This document shows, in pieces, positions 37,201-49,935 of a DNA stretch of 64,000 nt; within the stretch, counting starts at the first letter, position 1; each line of letters starts with the position of its first letter. The stretch is from Cytobacillus depressus. Its GTDB lineage: Bacteria > Bacillota > Bacilli > Bacillales > Cytobacillaceae. Location: NCBI RefSeq assembly GCF_008923245.1, contig NZ_WBOS01000012.1, positions 58,646 through 122,645 of the forward strand, read 5' to 3'. A model generated the notes under the pieces. The model had not been told where the DNA came from. It ran no database searches and saw only the letters and a list, made by a program, of their open reading frames with translations. Made by a program: the position numbers and the translations under genes.

Positions 37201-37365
37201 TTTTCCCATCCTCCTTAAGATTAAATAATTCCCTTTCATTGTTGTTATATTACAATTAGCAATGTATGATTTGTATTATATAACAGCATCTCTAAAAAGG
37301 AAACCCCTTTTTTAGAAATTTTTAGAAAATTATGATTAACATGGTTAAAAAAGATTTTCCTAACA

Positions 37366-37401
37366 ACAAAAAGAGTGATCTGCCAAAGGCAAACCACTCT
37401 T
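37366..37401 (-). terminator. Terminator after pruA
   Basis: AAGAGTGGTTTGCC pairs with GGCAGATCACTCTT around TTT, followed by TTTTTG on the minus strand. Confidence 0.85.
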
Positions 37402-37408
37402 CCATTTA

Positions 37409-38956
37409 TTAATACATTTCAGATGTTGTTTTTGCTTGCATATGAAGTAATAAGTAATCAGGGCCCCCTGCTTTGGAGTCTGTTCCTGACATATTGAATC
37501 CTCCAAATGGCTGGTAACCTACGATTGCACCCGTACAGCCACGGTTGAAGTATAGGTTTCCAACATGGAAATCTTCGCGGGCTTTTTGGATGTTTTCGCG
37601 GTTGTTTGTAATAACCGCACCTGTTAAGCCGTATTCTGTGTTGTTTGCGATTTCGATTGCATTGTCGAAGTCTTTCGCTTTTGTGAAGCCGACAACTGGT
37701 CCGAAGATCTCTTCCTTCATGAGACGTGCTTCTGGTGAAAGGTCTGCAAATACAGTTGGTTTAATGAAGTAGCCTTTTGAATCGTCTCCTTCTCCGCCTG
37801 TCATTAGCTTCCCTTCCTGCTTACCGATTTCGATATAGCTCATTACTTTATTATAAGCACTTTGGTCAATCACTGTTGCCATGTAATTGTTTTGATCTGT
37901 TGGATCGCCTTGTGTTAATTGATTTGTTAACTCAACGACACGGTTTAATACTTGATCGTACACATCCTCAACAACTACTGCACGAGAACATGCTGAACAT
38001 TTTTGACCAGAGAATCCGAACGCAGAAGCAACGATAGAAGTAGCTGCTAGCTCAAGATCGGCTTCTTTATCAACAACAATCGTATCTTTTCCGCCCATTT
38101 CTGCGATGAGACGCTTCATCCAAATTTGGCCTTCGCTGATTTTTGAAGAACGTTCAAAAATACGGAGACCAACATCGCGAGAACCTGTGAAGCTGATGAA
38201 ACGAGTATCTTTATGGTCAACTAAATAGTCGCCCACTTCCGCACCGCTTCCTGGTACGAAGTTAAGGACACCTGCAGGAAGACCTGCCTCTTCCATTACT
38301 TCTACGAATTTCGCTGCCACAATTGGCGTTGTAGAAGCTGGCTTTAATAGCACAGTGTTTCCAGTTACGATTGCTGCAACAGTTGTCCCAGCCATGATTG
38401 CTAATGGGAAGTTCCATGGAGAAATAATGATTCCAACTCCTAATGGAATATAGTCATAACGGTTAAACTCATTCGGACGGCTGTTTACTGGCACACCATC
38501 TTTAATGCGCAGCATTTGACGAGCATAGTACTCTAAGAAATCAATTGCTTCCGCTGTATCTGCATCTGCTTCATTCCAAGGCTTTCCTGCTTCTTTTGTT
38601 AATAAAGCAGAGAATTCGTGCTTGCGGCGGCGGATAATTGCAGCTGCTTTGAATAAAACATCTGCACGAGTTTCTGGCTTTACTTTTCTCCAAGTTTTGA
38701 ATGCTTCAACAGCTGCCTGCATCGCTTTTTCTGCTAATTCTTGGTTTGCCTTTGAAACGCGGCCAATCACTTCTTCTTTATTAGCAGGGTTGTAAGAAAC
38801 GATTTTTTCTTCAGTCTTGATGCGCTCTCCACCGATGACTAAATCGTAATCTTGACCTAAATAGCTTTCAACTGTTTTTAAACCTGTTAAGTACGCTTGA
38901 CGATTTTCTTCTACTTTAAAATCAGTGAATGGTTCATGTCTGTATGCTTGTACCAT
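37409..38956 (-). CDS. pruA: 1-Pyrroline-5-carboxylate dehydrogenase (RocA/PruA type)
   Basis: This 515-residue NAD-linked aldehyde dehydrogenase makes glutamate from pyrroline-5-carboxylate in proline and arginine breakdown. The fold motifs are intact: [29 protein letters not shown] with the catalytic Glu, and [10 protein letters not shown] with the catalytic Cys. The start [13 protein letters not shown] is that of the Bacillus RocA group, and GGAGG lies 8 bases before ATG 38956. No proline dehydrogenase or roc gene is adjacent. A possible CcpA site lies upstream. Confidence 0.95.
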   Translation of the reverse strand: MVQAYRHEPFTDFKVEENRQAYLTGLKTVESYLGQDYDLVIGGERIKTEEKIVSYNPANKEEVIGRVSKANQELAEKAMQAAVEAFKTWRKVKPETRADVLFKAAAIIRRRKHEFSALLTKEAGKPWNEADADTAEAIDFLEYYARQMLRIKDGVPVNSRPNEFNRYDYIPLGVGIIISPWNFPLAIMAGTTVAAIVTGNTVLLKPASTTPIVAAKFVEVMEEAGLPAGVLNFVPGSGAEVGDYLVDHKDTRFISFTGSRDVGLRIFERSSKISEGQIWMKRLIAEMGGKDTIVVDKEADLELAATSIVASAFGFSGQKCSACSRAVVVEDVYDQVLNRVVELTNQLTQGDPTDQNNYMATVIDQSAYNKVMSYIEIGKQEGKLMTGGEGDDSKGYFIKPTVFADLSPEARLMKEEIFGPVVGFTKAKDFDNAIEIANNTEYGLTGAVITNNRENIQKAREDFHVGNLYFNRGCTGAIVGYQPFGGFNMSGTDSKAGGPDYLLLHMQAKTTSEMY

Positions 38957-39040
38957 AGTTTTCGCCTCCAAAATATCTTATGAAATGACAAATGGATACG
39001 CGGTGAACGTAAATAACAAACGATCCCTTACTGTTATTCT

Positions 39041-39056
39041 TGTGTAGCGTTTGCAT
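39041..39056. promoter_or_regulatory. Possible catabolite-response element upstream of pruA
   Basis: On the minus strand ATGCAAACGCTACACA contains the AAACGCT core of CcpA sites (consensus TGWAARCGYTWNCW) but deviates at the ends. It lies about 85 bases before the pruA start. Confidence 0.3.
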
Positions 39057-39159
39057 CCAAATTTCATTTTAACATGTTTTGAATTTTCCATCCAAACATC
39101 TTGATTAAATTATAGGAAAGCGGCCTTTCAAGATGTGATATTATTCACTAGAACAATCT

Positions 39160-40308
39160 TCATTGATAAATATGCACAAAAGGCTCGTTTGAATTGGCCT
39201 TACGGACAATCAGTGCCTCCGGACCATAAACAGACGTCACACTTACTTGCACCGAAATATATTCAGGAAAGTGCTGCATCACAAGGCCTGTTACATATTG
39301 AGTAAAGCCTATCCCTTCAGCTTTTCCGTAAAACTGAATTGGGATATTAATTGATAGCTCCTGTAATTGACCACGTACATAAAATGCTCTACCGATTACC
39401 CCATTAAAATTAGGAAAATAAGATTCTACATCTTGTTTAAAGTTTAAAAATGATGTTAAGTCATCTCGATGAAGTTCAGTGGCTGCTGTTGAAGGAAATT
39501 GTACATACTGTTCATCGACCTTTTCCCAGCTGCCTAAATTAGAGATTCCCTTTGAAGCATTCGCATACGCAAAGAAATTACCAGGCACGACTGAAGTTTT
39601 GCTTTGCTGTTCAAATAACGCGATTGTAATAGGCACATCCTTCAATTCGTCGATTGTTCGCAATCGATTTAATACTTCTTCAGCTATTTTCTTTCCTTCT
39701 TTTTCAAGGGTCGCGTGAGAGATTTTCGTTTCATATGTCGGACCATATTGGATCTTTTGATAATAATAGACGGAGTTCAAGGCAAGTCCAATGACGACCC
39801 CGCCAAGCTTTACCTTTCCTTCCTCATTCTTCACCAGATAATTATGTTCCAATATATGAGCCAAATATTGCGGATTTTCATTATCTCCATTATCCAGAGG
39901 ATTAAGGCCGATATTCTCATCTTCAGTTAATTTCTTTTCCTTTAATTGTTCTGCTGTGAACTTACGATTTAACCATAAACGAACAGTTTGTCTTTTTAAA
40001 TATTGACCTTCTTGAAATAAGTATTTATCCGGATCCAATGTATTTTGCGCCACTCTCATTAATCCTGTTTCAAATTCATTAATATCATATCTTGAATTAA
40101 TATTAGCTACGACTAAACCTCTTGATTCACTCGGCTTAAAAGGCAATATCGTTCGATAATATTTATCTGAAATTTTATAGTTTGGAATAATTGCTTTCTC
40201 GTTAGCATCCTGTTTTTCATGGACAACTTCATCTTGCTTATTAAACTTTGGTGCACAGCCCGCAAGAAAAAGGCTGAGAGAAAGAGCAAGCAACATTATT
40301 TTTTTCAC
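39160..40308 (-). CDS. camS: CamS-family lipoprotein (YerH)
   Basis: The 382-residue protein has a lipoprotein signal (MKKIMLLALSLSLFLAGC), so it is anchored outside the membrane. The body matches the CamS family, named for an enterococcal sex-pheromone precursor, with DINEFETGLMRVAQNTL, PDKYLFQEGQYL and the C-terminal ITIPIQFYGKAEGIGF-like segment (here INIPIQFYGKAEGIGFTQYV). The GTG start has GGGA upstream. It is the last gene of pcrB-pcrA-ligA-camS, as in B. subtilis. Function in Bacillus is unknown. Confidence 0.92.
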   Translation of the reverse strand: MKKIMLLALSLSLFLAGCAPKFNKQDEVVHEKQDANEKAIIPNYKISDKYYRTILPFKPSESRGLVVANINSRYDINEFETGLMRVAQNTLDPDKYLFQEGQYLKRQTVRLWLNRKFTAEQLKEKKLTEDENIGLNPLDNGDNENPQYLAHILEHNYLVKNEEGKVKLGGVVIGLALNSVYYYQKIQYGPTYETKISHATLEKEGKKIAEEVLNRLRTIDELKDVPITIALFEQQSKTSVVPGNFFAYANASKGISNLGSWEKVDEQYVQFPSTAATELHRDDLTSFLNFKQDVESYFPNFNGVIGRAFYVRGQLQELSINIPIQFYGKAEGIGFTQYVTGLVMQHFPEYISVQVSVTSVYGPEALIVRKANSNEPFVHIYQ

Positions 40309-40408
40309 GGTATTCCCACTCTCTATTCATTACCTCTACTCACTTTTATGGAAAACACGCGGTTACCGAGATTACATTAGTACGTAGAAGTAATTACTGT
40401 ATAAAAAT

Positions 40409-42430
<2,022 letters not shown>

Positions 42431-42529
42431 TTAGAAAAACTAGAATCCTTCTTTTCGAAGAACAGCCTTTGAAGAGGGCTTTAAGTTCATCAATAGGCTG
42501 TTCATTATTTATGACTCTTTTCGAATAAA

Positions 42530-42782
42530 TTGTTGTTTTAAGCCTTCAAAGTTTGCCCGTTGATTTCCTCTGCGGGCACTTGCTTTCCGCGGGAGGGACG
42601 GGAGCCTCCTCGGCGTTTCCGCCTGTGGAATCTTCCTCTTCCCTCTATTCCCGCAGGACATTGAATAATCATCCCTGAATTAACACCGCACGAAGAAAAT
42701 ACGAATGCATTTTCGAGGATCAAGTGCCCTCCGCTTCAATCAACTCAGAAGTTAAATTTAAATCGCATTAATAAAGCAACAA
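42530..42782. repeat. MITE-like palindromic element B, copy 1
   Basis: The element is bounded by near-perfect 11-bp inverted ends TTGTTGTTTTA and TAAAGCAACAA. Inside, GTTGATTTCC...CTGCGGGCA, CTTTCCGCGGG, GGGAGCCTCCTCGGCG and TCAAGTGCCCTCCGCT recur in the copy at 51593. It carries about 60 extra bases before TCAAGTGCCC that copy 2 lacks. It lies between pcrA and ligA and has no gene. Short open frames inside are not genes. Confidence 0.85.
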
Positions 42783-42785
42783 ACA

Positions 42786-45011
42786 TTATCCTTTTGTAAT
42801 GGGAGCAAACTTAGCTAATAATCGTTTTATGCCGACTGGTTTCGGAAAAGCAATATCCAATTCAATGCCTTCTCCTTCCCCTTTCACACTAACAACGGTT
42901 CCTGTTCCCCATTTGCCATGCACCGCTTTGTCGCCAACCTTCCAGCCCATTTCATCTCCACCTGTTGCGTTCATGGCAGGACGTATGACTGGCTTTCTTT
43001 GCATTGGTCTTGCCGGAGAAGAACTAAATGCAGAATTTCCGAATGGAGAACGAGATGCTTTTGAAGGCTGCAGCCCATCTAATAACTCCTCAGGTATTTC
43101 TTTAATGAACCGAGAAGGGGCATTCATACTTGTACGGCCAAATAATGTCCGCATTTGCGCATTCGTAATAAATAGCTCTTCTTCTGCTCTCGTGATTCCA
43201 ACATACGCCAGTCTGCGCTCTTCCTCCATTTCAGCCTCTTCCATAAGAGAACGGCTATGAGGGAAAACTCCTTCTTCTAGCCCGATTAGAAAGACAGTTG
43301 GAAATTCAAGCCCTTTTGCAGAGTGGAGGGTCATTAATACAACAGCATCCGCTTTTTCTCCATCGTCATCGAGCTTATCAATATCAGCTACTAAAGCTAA
43401 ATCTGTTAAAAAGGCTACTAAGCTTTTATCCTCACTTGCCTCTTCAAAGCTTTTCGTAACGGAGAGGAACTCTTCCAAGTTTTCAAGGCGGCTTTGTGCT
43501 TCAATTGATTTTTCTGCTATAAGCATTTCCCGATATCCTGATTTCTCTAATAGTTCTTCGACTAATTCTGTTACGGAAATGTATTCTTGCATTTGCGTAT
43601 AATTATTAATTATATCTCTGAATTCTGCCGCCGCCTTAGTGATTTTAGGACTTAACCCAATCAACTCAACCGATTGCAATGCCTGAAACATCGTCATATC
43701 ATGAAGAAGTGCGAAGTTAGCAATTTTATCAATCGTTCCTGAGCCGATTCCGCGTTTTGGGACATTGATAATTCTTTGCAAACTAATATCATCATCTGGA
43801 TTGGCAATCAGTCTTAAGTAAGCAAGAATATCTTTAATTTCTTTACGGTCATAGAACTTAATTCCGCCTACGATGGAGTATTCAATATTTGATTTGAGTA
43901 GTACTTCCTCCATCACACGGGATTGGGCATTTGTCCGATATAAAATGGCTATATCAGATAAATTGCGGTTTCCGTCCTTTGTCAGCTCCTTTATTTTTCC
44001 AACAACAAATTGCGCCTCTCCTTGTTCACTATCCGCTCGGTAATAGAAAATTTTATTTCCTTCAGGATTTTCTGTCCAAAGATTTTTCGGTTTGCGATTC
44101 ATGTTTCTTGAGATCACTTGATTAGCCGCGAGAAGAATACTCTTCGTGGAGCGATAATTTTGTTCTAGTAAAATAACCGTCGCATTTTGATAGTCTTTTT
44201 CAAATGAAAGGATATTAGCAATATCCGCGCCCCGCCAGCGATAGATTGACTGATCCGAATCCCCTACCACACAAAGGTTTCTAAACCTTGCCGCTAAAAG
44301 CTTTACGAGCAAATATTGGGCTTTGTTGGTATCCTGATACTCATCGACATGTATATATTGAAATTTACGCTGGTAATATTCTAGTACTTCCGGGACTCTT
44401 TGGAAGAGCTGGATTGTTGTCATAATGAGGTCATCGAAGTCTAATGCTTGGTTTCTTCGAAGTCGTTTTTGATATTCTGAATAAACATCACCCACAACTT
44501 GCTGATAATAATCACCGGTAGTTTTCGCATATTCCTCAGGGTTTGTCAGCTCATTCTTGGCCGAGCTGATAGATCCAAGGATGGCACGGGGATCAAATTT
44601 CTTCGGATCAAGATTTTTATCCTTTAAAATCCCTTTAATGACAGACTGCTGATCCGTCGTATCCAAGATGGTAAAATTGCGGCTAAAGCCAATGCGATCA
44701 ATATCTCTTCGCAATATCCTTACACACATAGAGTGGAAGGTCGATATCCAAATTTCATCCGCCGCTCCACCCATCATCCTCTGTATTCTTTCACGCATCT
44801 CGCGGGAAGCCTTATTTGTAAATGTAATGGCTAAAATATTATAAGGATTGACTCCTTTTTCTACCATTAAATAAGCAATCCGATGTGTGAGCACTCTCGT
44901 CTTTCCACTTCCTGCTCCCGCCATAATTAATAGAGGGCCATCCGTTTCCTTTACAGCTTTTTGCTGCTCAGGGTTTAACCCATTCAAAAGCTTATCTGTT
45001 AAAAAATTCAT
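42786..45011 (-). CDS. pcrA: ATP-dependent DNA helicase PcrA
   Basis: This 741-residue superfamily 1 helicase unwinds DNA 3' to 5' in repair and plasmid replication. The motifs are intact: Walker [16 protein letters not shown] (about 32), DEYQDTN (motif II), [20 protein letters not shown], and [15 protein letters not shown]. The C-terminal segment [18 protein letters not shown] is the Tudor-like RNA-polymerase-binding tail. It is second in pcrB-pcrA-ligA-camS, 73 bases after pcrB. Confidence 0.97.
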   Translation of the reverse strand: MNFLTDKLLNGLNPEQQKAVKETDGPLLIMAGAGSGKTRVLTHRIAYLMVEKGVNPYNILAITFTNKASREMRERIQRMMGGAADEIWISTFHSMCVRILRRDIDRIGFSRNFTILDTTDQQSVIKGILKDKNLDPKKFDPRAILGSISSAKNELTNPEEYAKTTGDYYQQVVGDVYSEYQKRLRRNQALDFDDLIMTTIQLFQRVPEVLEYYQRKFQYIHVDEYQDTNKAQYLLVKLLAARFRNLCVVGDSDQSIYRWRGADIANILSFEKDYQNATVILLEQNYRSTKSILLAANQVISRNMNRKPKNLWTENPEGNKIFYYRADSEQGEAQFVVGKIKELTKDGNRNLSDIAILYRTNAQSRVMEEVLLKSNIEYSIVGGIKFYDRKEIKDILAYLRLIANPDDDISLQRIINVPKRGIGSGTIDKIANFALLHDMTMFQALQSVELIGLSPKITKAAAEFRDIINNYTQMQEYISVTELVEELLEKSGYREMLIAEKSIEAQSRLENLEEFLSVTKSFEEASEDKSLVAFLTDLALVADIDKLDDDGEKADAVVLMTLHSAKGLEFPTVFLIGLEEGVFPHSRSLMEEAEMEEERRLAYVGITRAEEELFITNAQMRTLFGRTSMNAPSRFIKEIPEELLDGLQPSKASRSPFGNSAFSSSPARPMQRKPVIRPAMNATGGDEMGWKVGDKAVHGKWGTGTVVSVKGEGEGIELDIAFPKPVGIKRLLAKFAPITKG

Positions 45012-45083
45012 TTTTTATTTCACCGCCACACAAACATATGTTCTTATTTTGATAGTACCTCTTTTTGATAAAATATTCAACTT

Positions 45084-45767
45084 TTACTTAACAGCTTTTA
45101 CGGTTTCAAGAGCAGCATTTAAATTGGAATAAATAATATTTCCAACGACAATTACATCCGAATGGGCCGCCATTTCTTTCGCCTGCTCGAATGTTTCGAT
45201 GCCCCCACCGTAAAATAGCGTTGAGTTCTCAAGAGTATTGCTGACTTCTGAAACTAATTGAGGATCGCCATATGTCCCGCTATATTCCATGTAAAAGATC
45301 GGTAAGTGGAACATTTTTTCGGCCATCATTGCGTACGCCTTGACATCCTCTTTCGAAACTTTCGTATTTGCCTTCGTGAGCTTAGCAGCTTTGCATTCTT
45401 CATTAAGGATGCAATAGCCTTGAACGAGGATTTCATCCCAATTCATGATCTCGCCAAATTCCTTCACGGCCTCATGATGGAGTCCCGAAATCCACTTTGT
45501 TTCCGGGCTATTTAAAACTGTTGGAATAAAATACAAATCAAACCCTGGCGTAATCGCTTCAATAGAGGATACCTCAAGTACGCACGGAACAGTATAGCGA
45601 CGAATTCGGGCCATTAAATCCAATACCTTCTCCAACGTTATGCCATCCGTTCCACCTACAATAATTGCGTCGGTTCCTGATTCGCATACCTTTTCTAAAT
45701 CCTCATCTGAAATATATTTATTTGGATCGAGCTTAAACACATGGCGCCACTCGCGAACATCGTACAT
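45084..45767 (-). CDS. pcrB: Heptaprenylglyceryl phosphate synthase PcrB
   Basis: The 227-residue TIM-barrel enzyme joins heptaprenyl diphosphate to glycerol-1-phosphate, giving an archaeal-type ether lipid precursor. Visible motifs are [36 protein letters not shown] and [13 protein letters not shown] (phosphate binding). ATG 45767 gives [15 protein letters not shown], the family start, with GGGGGAAG upstream; the longer frame has no ribosome site. It opens the pcrB-pcrA-ligA-camS operon. Confidence 0.95.
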   Translation of the reverse strand: MYDVREWRHVFKLDPNKYISDEDLEKVCESGTDAIIVGGTDGITLEKVLDLMARIRRYTVPCVLEVSSIEAITPGFDLYFIPTVLNSPETKWISGLHHEAVKEFGEIMNWDEILVQGYCILNEECKAAKLTKANTKVSKEDVKAYAMMAEKMFHLPIFYMEYSGTYGDPQLVSEVSNTLENSTLFYGGGIETFEQAKEMAAHSDVIVVGNIIYSNLNAALETVKAVK

Positions 45768-45801
45768 CCATACTTCCCCCATTCTATCATTCCATTTCAA
45801 C

Positions 45802-45824
45802 ATTATATCATTTGCGAATTGAAT
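45802..45824 (-). promoter_or_regulatory. Promoter of pcrB operon
   Basis: TATAAT (minus, 45807-45802) lies 34 bases before the ATG. The best -35 candidates, TTTTTG or TTGATT, are weak or badly spaced, so only the -10 is confident. Confidence 0.5.
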
Positions 45825-45905
45825 CAAAAAGTAAATCGAAAAACAACCAAAAATGTAGATTTTTTCAATGCACTTTCCTAATCAATTCCTAAAAACAAAA
45901 GGCTA

Positions 45906-46512
45906 AAGGACACATAGGGGAGGAAAACGCCAAGTATGTCCTTTAAATCGGCTTTTAAGGACACATAGGGGGAGAAAAACGCCAAGTATGTCCTTTAAAT
46001 CGGTTTTATAGGACACATAGGGGAGAAAAATGCCAAGTATGTCCTTTAAATCGGCTTTTAAGGACACATAGGGGGAGAAAAATGCCAAGTATGTCCTTTA
46101 AATCGGCTTTTAAGGACACATAGGGGAGAAAAACACCAAGTATGTCCTTTAAATTGGTTTTAAAGGACACATAGGGGAGAAAAACGCCAAGTATGTCCTT
46201 TAACTCGACTTTAAAGGACACATAGGGGGAGATAAACGCCAAGTATGTCCTTTAAATCGACTCTTAAGGACACATAGGGGGAGATAAACGCCAAGTATGT
46301 CCTTTAACTCGACTTTTAAGGACACATAGGGAAGAAAAACGCCAAGTATGTCCTTTAAATCGGTTTTAAAGGACACATAGGGGGAGATAAACGCCAAGTA
46401 TGTCCTTTAAATTGGCTTTAAAGGACACAAAATACGGGAAACAGGCAAAGCATGTCCTATAACTGGGTTTTAAAGGACACAATATAAAGGGAAACCTCAA
46501 AAGAATGTCCTA
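45906..46512. repeat. 51-52 bp tandem repeat array 2 (about 12 copies)
   Basis: GGACACAT recurs at 45908, 45959, 46011, 46062, 46114, 46165, 46216, 46268, 46320, 46371, 46423 and 46475, a pitch of 51 or 52 bp. Each unit holds an inverted repeat (AAAGGACA and TGTCCTTT), and the junction between units is palindromic too. The last two copies diverge. It lies between the yerC terminator and the pcrB promoter. Open frames across it are by-products of the repeat. Confidence 0.92.
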
Positions 46513-46517
46513 AACCC

Positions 46518-46551
46518 GAAAAAGCCGCGGGGATCAAAACCCGCGGCTTTT
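46518..46551 (-). terminator. Terminator after yerC
   Basis: AAAAGCCGCGGG pairs with CCCGCGGCTTTT around 8 bases, a very strong hairpin with T-runs on either strand. Confidence 0.9.
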
Positions 46552-46568
46552 CATGTATAAATATAAAT

Positions 46569-46874
46569 TTATTTAGCTGCTTCGTCTACCTTTATCCGTT
46601 CTAATGCCATTTCATAGGCATCATTGCCATAGTTCAAGCAGCGTTTTACACGGGAAATCGTCGCTGTACTTGCACCCGTTTCTGACTCAATCTTATGATA
46701 AGTTTTGCCCTCTCTAAGCATACGGGCAACTTCAAGTCGCTGTGACAATGATTGAATTTCATTGACCGTGCATAAATCATCAAAGAAGCGGTAGCATTCT
46801 TCTAAGTCCTTTAAAGATAAAACCGATTTAAATAACTGGTCTAGTGCTTTACCTCTTAATTTATCAATTTGCAT
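46569..46874 (-). CDS. yerC: YerC, TrpR-related DNA-binding protein
   Basis: The 101-residue protein is a Trp-repressor-like helix-turn-helix of the YerC/YecD group: LCTVNEIQSLSQRLEVARML, then YHKIESETGASTATISRVKR. In the family this matches the TrpR DNA-binding fold without the tryptophan pocket being proven. The ATG has AAAGGAG upstream. It lies between yerB and the pcrB operon, as in B. subtilis. Targets are unknown. Confidence 0.92.
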   Translation of the reverse strand: MQIDKLRGKALDQLFKSVLSLKDLEECYRFFDDLCTVNEIQSLSQRLEVARMLREGKTYHKIESETGASTATISRVKRCLNYGNDAYEMALERIKVDEAAK

Positions 46875-46899
46875 CTATTCATACTCCTTTATAAATAAT

Positions 46900-47967
46900 C
46901 TATTCACTGACATCAAATGATACAGTTTGTTCTAAGCCTGGATTAGAAGGGACGACATTGATCCACGTTTTTCCTGGAACAAACCCAACCTGCTGACCGT
47001 TTAATACAGGCAAAATTCTACCATCGATATTTTGCCACTTCACTTCACGCCATTGTCCCTTCTGCAGCAAGTATCCCCTGCCGCCTGAAGTAAGATTAAT
47101 GGCTCGGCGTCCTGCGTTATCAATCACTTGATGATCTGTCTCAACAATGAATATATTATCAATCAACACTGGCTCACCAGTTTCATGGTCGGCCGTTAAT
47201 TCCCCATTTGAGTACCGCTTATATTTCTGAAGTGCTTCATCATATTCATAGATAGAATTAAAGAGCTTACTATTAAAATAAGAAACCATCACTGATTTTG
47301 CTTCTTCCCCGTGCAAAGCCTCAACTTCTTTTTCAGTAAGAAATGAAAGCTTTGAAGGTGCATTATTCATTTGATAATTTCTTTGCTCAGCACCCTTTAA
47401 AAAATTTTCGAAGGATGAATAAGAGTTATGCGGTGCTTTCCGATCGGTCGCACGATAAAATAGCGTGCCATCATATGCCATTCCATTTAGGTTATCAATA
47501 TAGCCTTTATCTAACAGCTCTTTCGCATCTGGACTGTATCCGTGAGCAATATATAGACTATCATATCCTTTCGCCAATTCAATATAATAATCTCTTGCAC
47601 TTCTAATCGGACCAATTTTCTCCGGCTGTTCACTTTGATAAATCGCAAGAAATCTTGTTACATCTCCTTCAGCAAGCAGTTCATAAACGATATCGGCCTG
47701 ACCGAGTCCTGATTGTGGCCGGGCCTCGGGATGATTATTGATCATAACGGCTATTGCTCTGCCGTTAGCCTGTTTGTCAGTTCCCATACCTGTTAATGGG
47801 AATTGATAAGGAAATTTCACTTCATTTGAAGAATCAATTTGCTCATCTGTTTTTCCCTGTTCCTCCCCGTTTTGTCCATCTTCATCAATAACTGTTTGAT
47901 CATTTTTACTACATCCGGAAACAAGGAGGATTGCTGCTGCGAATCCAGCCAGCCATTTTTTTAACAT
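46900..47967 (-). CDS. yerB: YerB, DUF3048 lipoprotein
   Basis: The 355 residues start with a lipoprotein signal (LAGFAAAILLVSGC), so the protein is outside the membrane. The body has the two DUF3048 domains: PLTGMGTDKQANGRAIAVMI, RPQSGLGQADIVYELLAEG and ITRFLAIYQS-like (here VTRFLAIYQSEQPEKIGPIR), then a C-terminal domain with SGGRGYLLQKGQWREVKW. The fold is known but function is not. It precedes yerC by 25 bases and is probably cotranscribed. Confidence 0.92.
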   Translation of the reverse strand: MLKKWLAGFAAAILLVSGCSKNDQTVIDEDGQNGEEQGKTDEQIDSSNEVKFPYQFPLTGMGTDKQANGRAIAVMINNHPEARPQSGLGQADIVYELLAEGDVTRFLAIYQSEQPEKIGPIRSARDYYIELAKGYDSLYIAHGYSPDAKELLDKGYIDNLNGMAYDGTLFYRATDRKAPHNSYSSFENFLKGAEQRNYQMNNAPSKLSFLTEKEVEALHGEEAKSVMVSYFNSKLFNSIYEYDEALQKYKRYSNGELTADHETGEPVLIDNIFIVETDHQVIDNAGRRAINLTSGGRGYLLQKGQWREVKWQNIDGRILPVLNGQQVGFVPGKTWINVVPSNPGLEQTVSFDVSE

Positions 47968-48041
47968 AAAACACCTCTATACAGAAGATTAGCTGTTTAA
48001 TCTTGATGCAGTTTCATTTTTAAAAATTTCTCTTTTACATT

Positions 48042-49784
48042 TTAACGCATTATCGTCGGAAAGAGTATTGTTTTATTCATCACATCATATATTCCTTGCT
48101 GAGTTACCCGAACATAAGGCAAGTGAGTAGATGAGAGGAATAAAAGTGAATAGATAGGGTCCGCATGCTTGTAACCTCTCTCACTTAAATAATGGCGAAG
48201 CACTTTTTCTTTCTCAATCACACTTTCAACATTTTCGTCAGACATAACTCCCATAATTTTTAACGGGATTTCCTGCACAATCCTGCCTTTTTCAGAAACT
48301 GTTATGCCACCGCCAATTTCCTTCATCCGATAAAAAGCATTTAGCATATCGTGCTTATTTTTTCCAATTAAAATAAAATCTCCCGTGTTAGAAAAGGAGC
48401 TCGCAAAGCCATCTAAATGGGTAGCAAAGCCTTTTAGAAGCGTATTTAAGCGCCACTTCCCGTGCTTATCAACTAGCATAAAAAAGCATTCATCATGTAA
48501 GGTGGATAATTGGTCACCTGAAACATCGATAGAGATGGAATAGGGCTTCAAAATTACCGTATTTTCCATATTAATCCCAAATGGCATCGAATATTGTAAA
48601 TCATCATACTCAAGCTGCCAATCAATCTGTAGAGGCTTTAATCCATCCTCACTCATTGGCCAAGAACCGTATATATCTAAAGGGGCCCCATCCTTTTTGA
48701 CCCATTTCCCTTTTGCCAAGACTGAAACAGGAGTAGGGTTCGTTTCATCTGAGAGAAAATTTATATTGGCTATTCTTCCTGTTGCGATATTTCCGTGTAA
48801 ATGTTCAATATTATAGTGGCGCGCGACATTATTTGTCCCCATATTATAGGCATCTATAATCGGAACACCCTTTTCTATTGCAATTCTTATCATATGATCA
48901 ATCATTCCTTGTTCGTAAAAAGCAGGAGTGGATCCATCTGTAGTGAAAATTAATTGATCATAATGGTTGATGCCTATTTCATGCATTTCCTCTAAGAGGA
49001 TTGGTAAATCAGGGCGAATCGAAGAGTACCGCAGTGAAACGGTATATCCTTGCATTAAACGATTATAAACATCCTTCCCAGTCATCGCCTCATGGTCACA
49101 ATCTGCACCAAGCAGCATCAGCTTTGCTAATGTTTTTTCGGATGCCCCTGGGAAATGTCCTTCAATTTTTTTCCTCATCCGCTTTGTTTCCTGTATCCAA
49201 TGAAGAATTAAATCATCGCCAGCTAAAAGCTTCGGCCAGCATGTTAGTTCTCCACCTTGCAAAACGGCATCATGTTCGAGCCAAGATTTTATGTTACTAG
49301 ACGAAAAAATCATTTCCTCATTATGTATTTCTGTTTGGGCATCAAAGCGGCACCACCAATACATCGAGGAAGGAATACTTTGCAACTCGTTAATAAAGGA
49401 AAACGCTCTCTTTTTATCCAATTGCAAGGCAATAACCATGTTGTCGTTAATTAACGTTGTTGTGCCGAATTGGGATGCATAGCTAGCAAATGAGTGGGGA
49501 TTATATAACTGAAATGGATGTGCATGTGGCTCAATATAGCCTGGAACTAGCAAGTAGCCTTCACAATCCATAATTTCGCAACCATCCATGTTGGCAGGAA
49601 GTTGATCCCCCACATAGACAATGCGATCATGGAAAATCCAAATATGAGCCTTCATCCATTTTCGAAAAGCATGATTAAGATAGCGAGCGTTTTTAAGTAG
49701 CAGCGTTGGTGCTAAGTTACCATCAAGAACAGAAACATGGTTACGCAACTGCTTATTTTTCCACTTGTATCGCTGTTCTAGCAC
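48042..49784 (-). CDS. yerA: YerA, adenine-deaminase-like amidohydrolase
   Basis: The 580-residue protein is a metal-dependent amidohydrolase with adenine deaminase layout. The metal-binding segment LVPGYIEPHAHPFQLYNP (His-x-His) follows the short beta domain, with TTLINDN, ADCDHEAMTG, and TDGSTP (the late catalytic Asp). A C-terminal adenine deaminase domain starts at about 420 (GGGITVSEKGRIVQEIPL). B. subtilis YerA is of this type and its activity is not proven. The start MLEQRYKWKNKQLRNHV is typical. Confidence 0.9.
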   Translation of the reverse strand: MLEQRYKWKNKQLRNHVSVLDGNLAPTLLLKNARYLNHAFRKWMKAHIWIFHDRIVYVGDQLPANMDGCEIMDCEGYLLVPGYIEPHAHPFQLYNPHSFASYASQFGTTTLINDNMVIALQLDKKRAFSFINELQSIPSSMYWWCRFDAQTEIHNEEMIFSSSNIKSWLEHDAVLQGGELTCWPKLLAGDDLILHWIQETKRMRKKIEGHFPGASEKTLAKLMLLGADCDHEAMTGKDVYNRLMQGYTVSLRYSSIRPDLPILLEEMHEIGINHYDQLIFTTDGSTPAFYEQGMIDHMIRIAIEKGVPIIDAYNMGTNNVARHYNIEHLHGNIATGRIANINFLSDETNPTPVSVLAKGKWVKKDGAPLDIYGSWPMSEDGLKPLQIDWQLEYDDLQYSMPFGINMENTVILKPYSISIDVSGDQLSTLHDECFFMLVDKHGKWRLNTLLKGFATHLDGFASSFSNTGDFILIGKNKHDMLNAFYRMKEIGGGITVSEKGRIVQEIPLKIMGVMSDENVESVIEKEKVLRHYLSERGYKHADPIYSLLFLSSTHLPYVRVTQQGIYDVMNKTILFPTIMR

Positions 49785-49935
49785 TTTAATCTCTCCCTTT
49801 GGGATTGCTTTTTCTTAAGTATCTATAAGGAACAAAGCATTGTAAGCCCTTTCATTTCTTTTATTTTAACATATGTCGCAATTTAACGCATTAAAGAATA
49901 GATGAATTTTGAAATATTTTTCGGAGAAGGTGAAG

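Noticed and set aside
38957..39159. Sigma-54 promoter for pruA, as for B. subtilis rocABC
   Set aside because: No TTGGCAC-N5-TTGCA element can be found upstream of the gene.
45903..46397. Overlapping short frames with repeated LKDILGVFLPYVS
   Set aside because: They arise from the 51-52 bp array in shifting frames and have no start signals.
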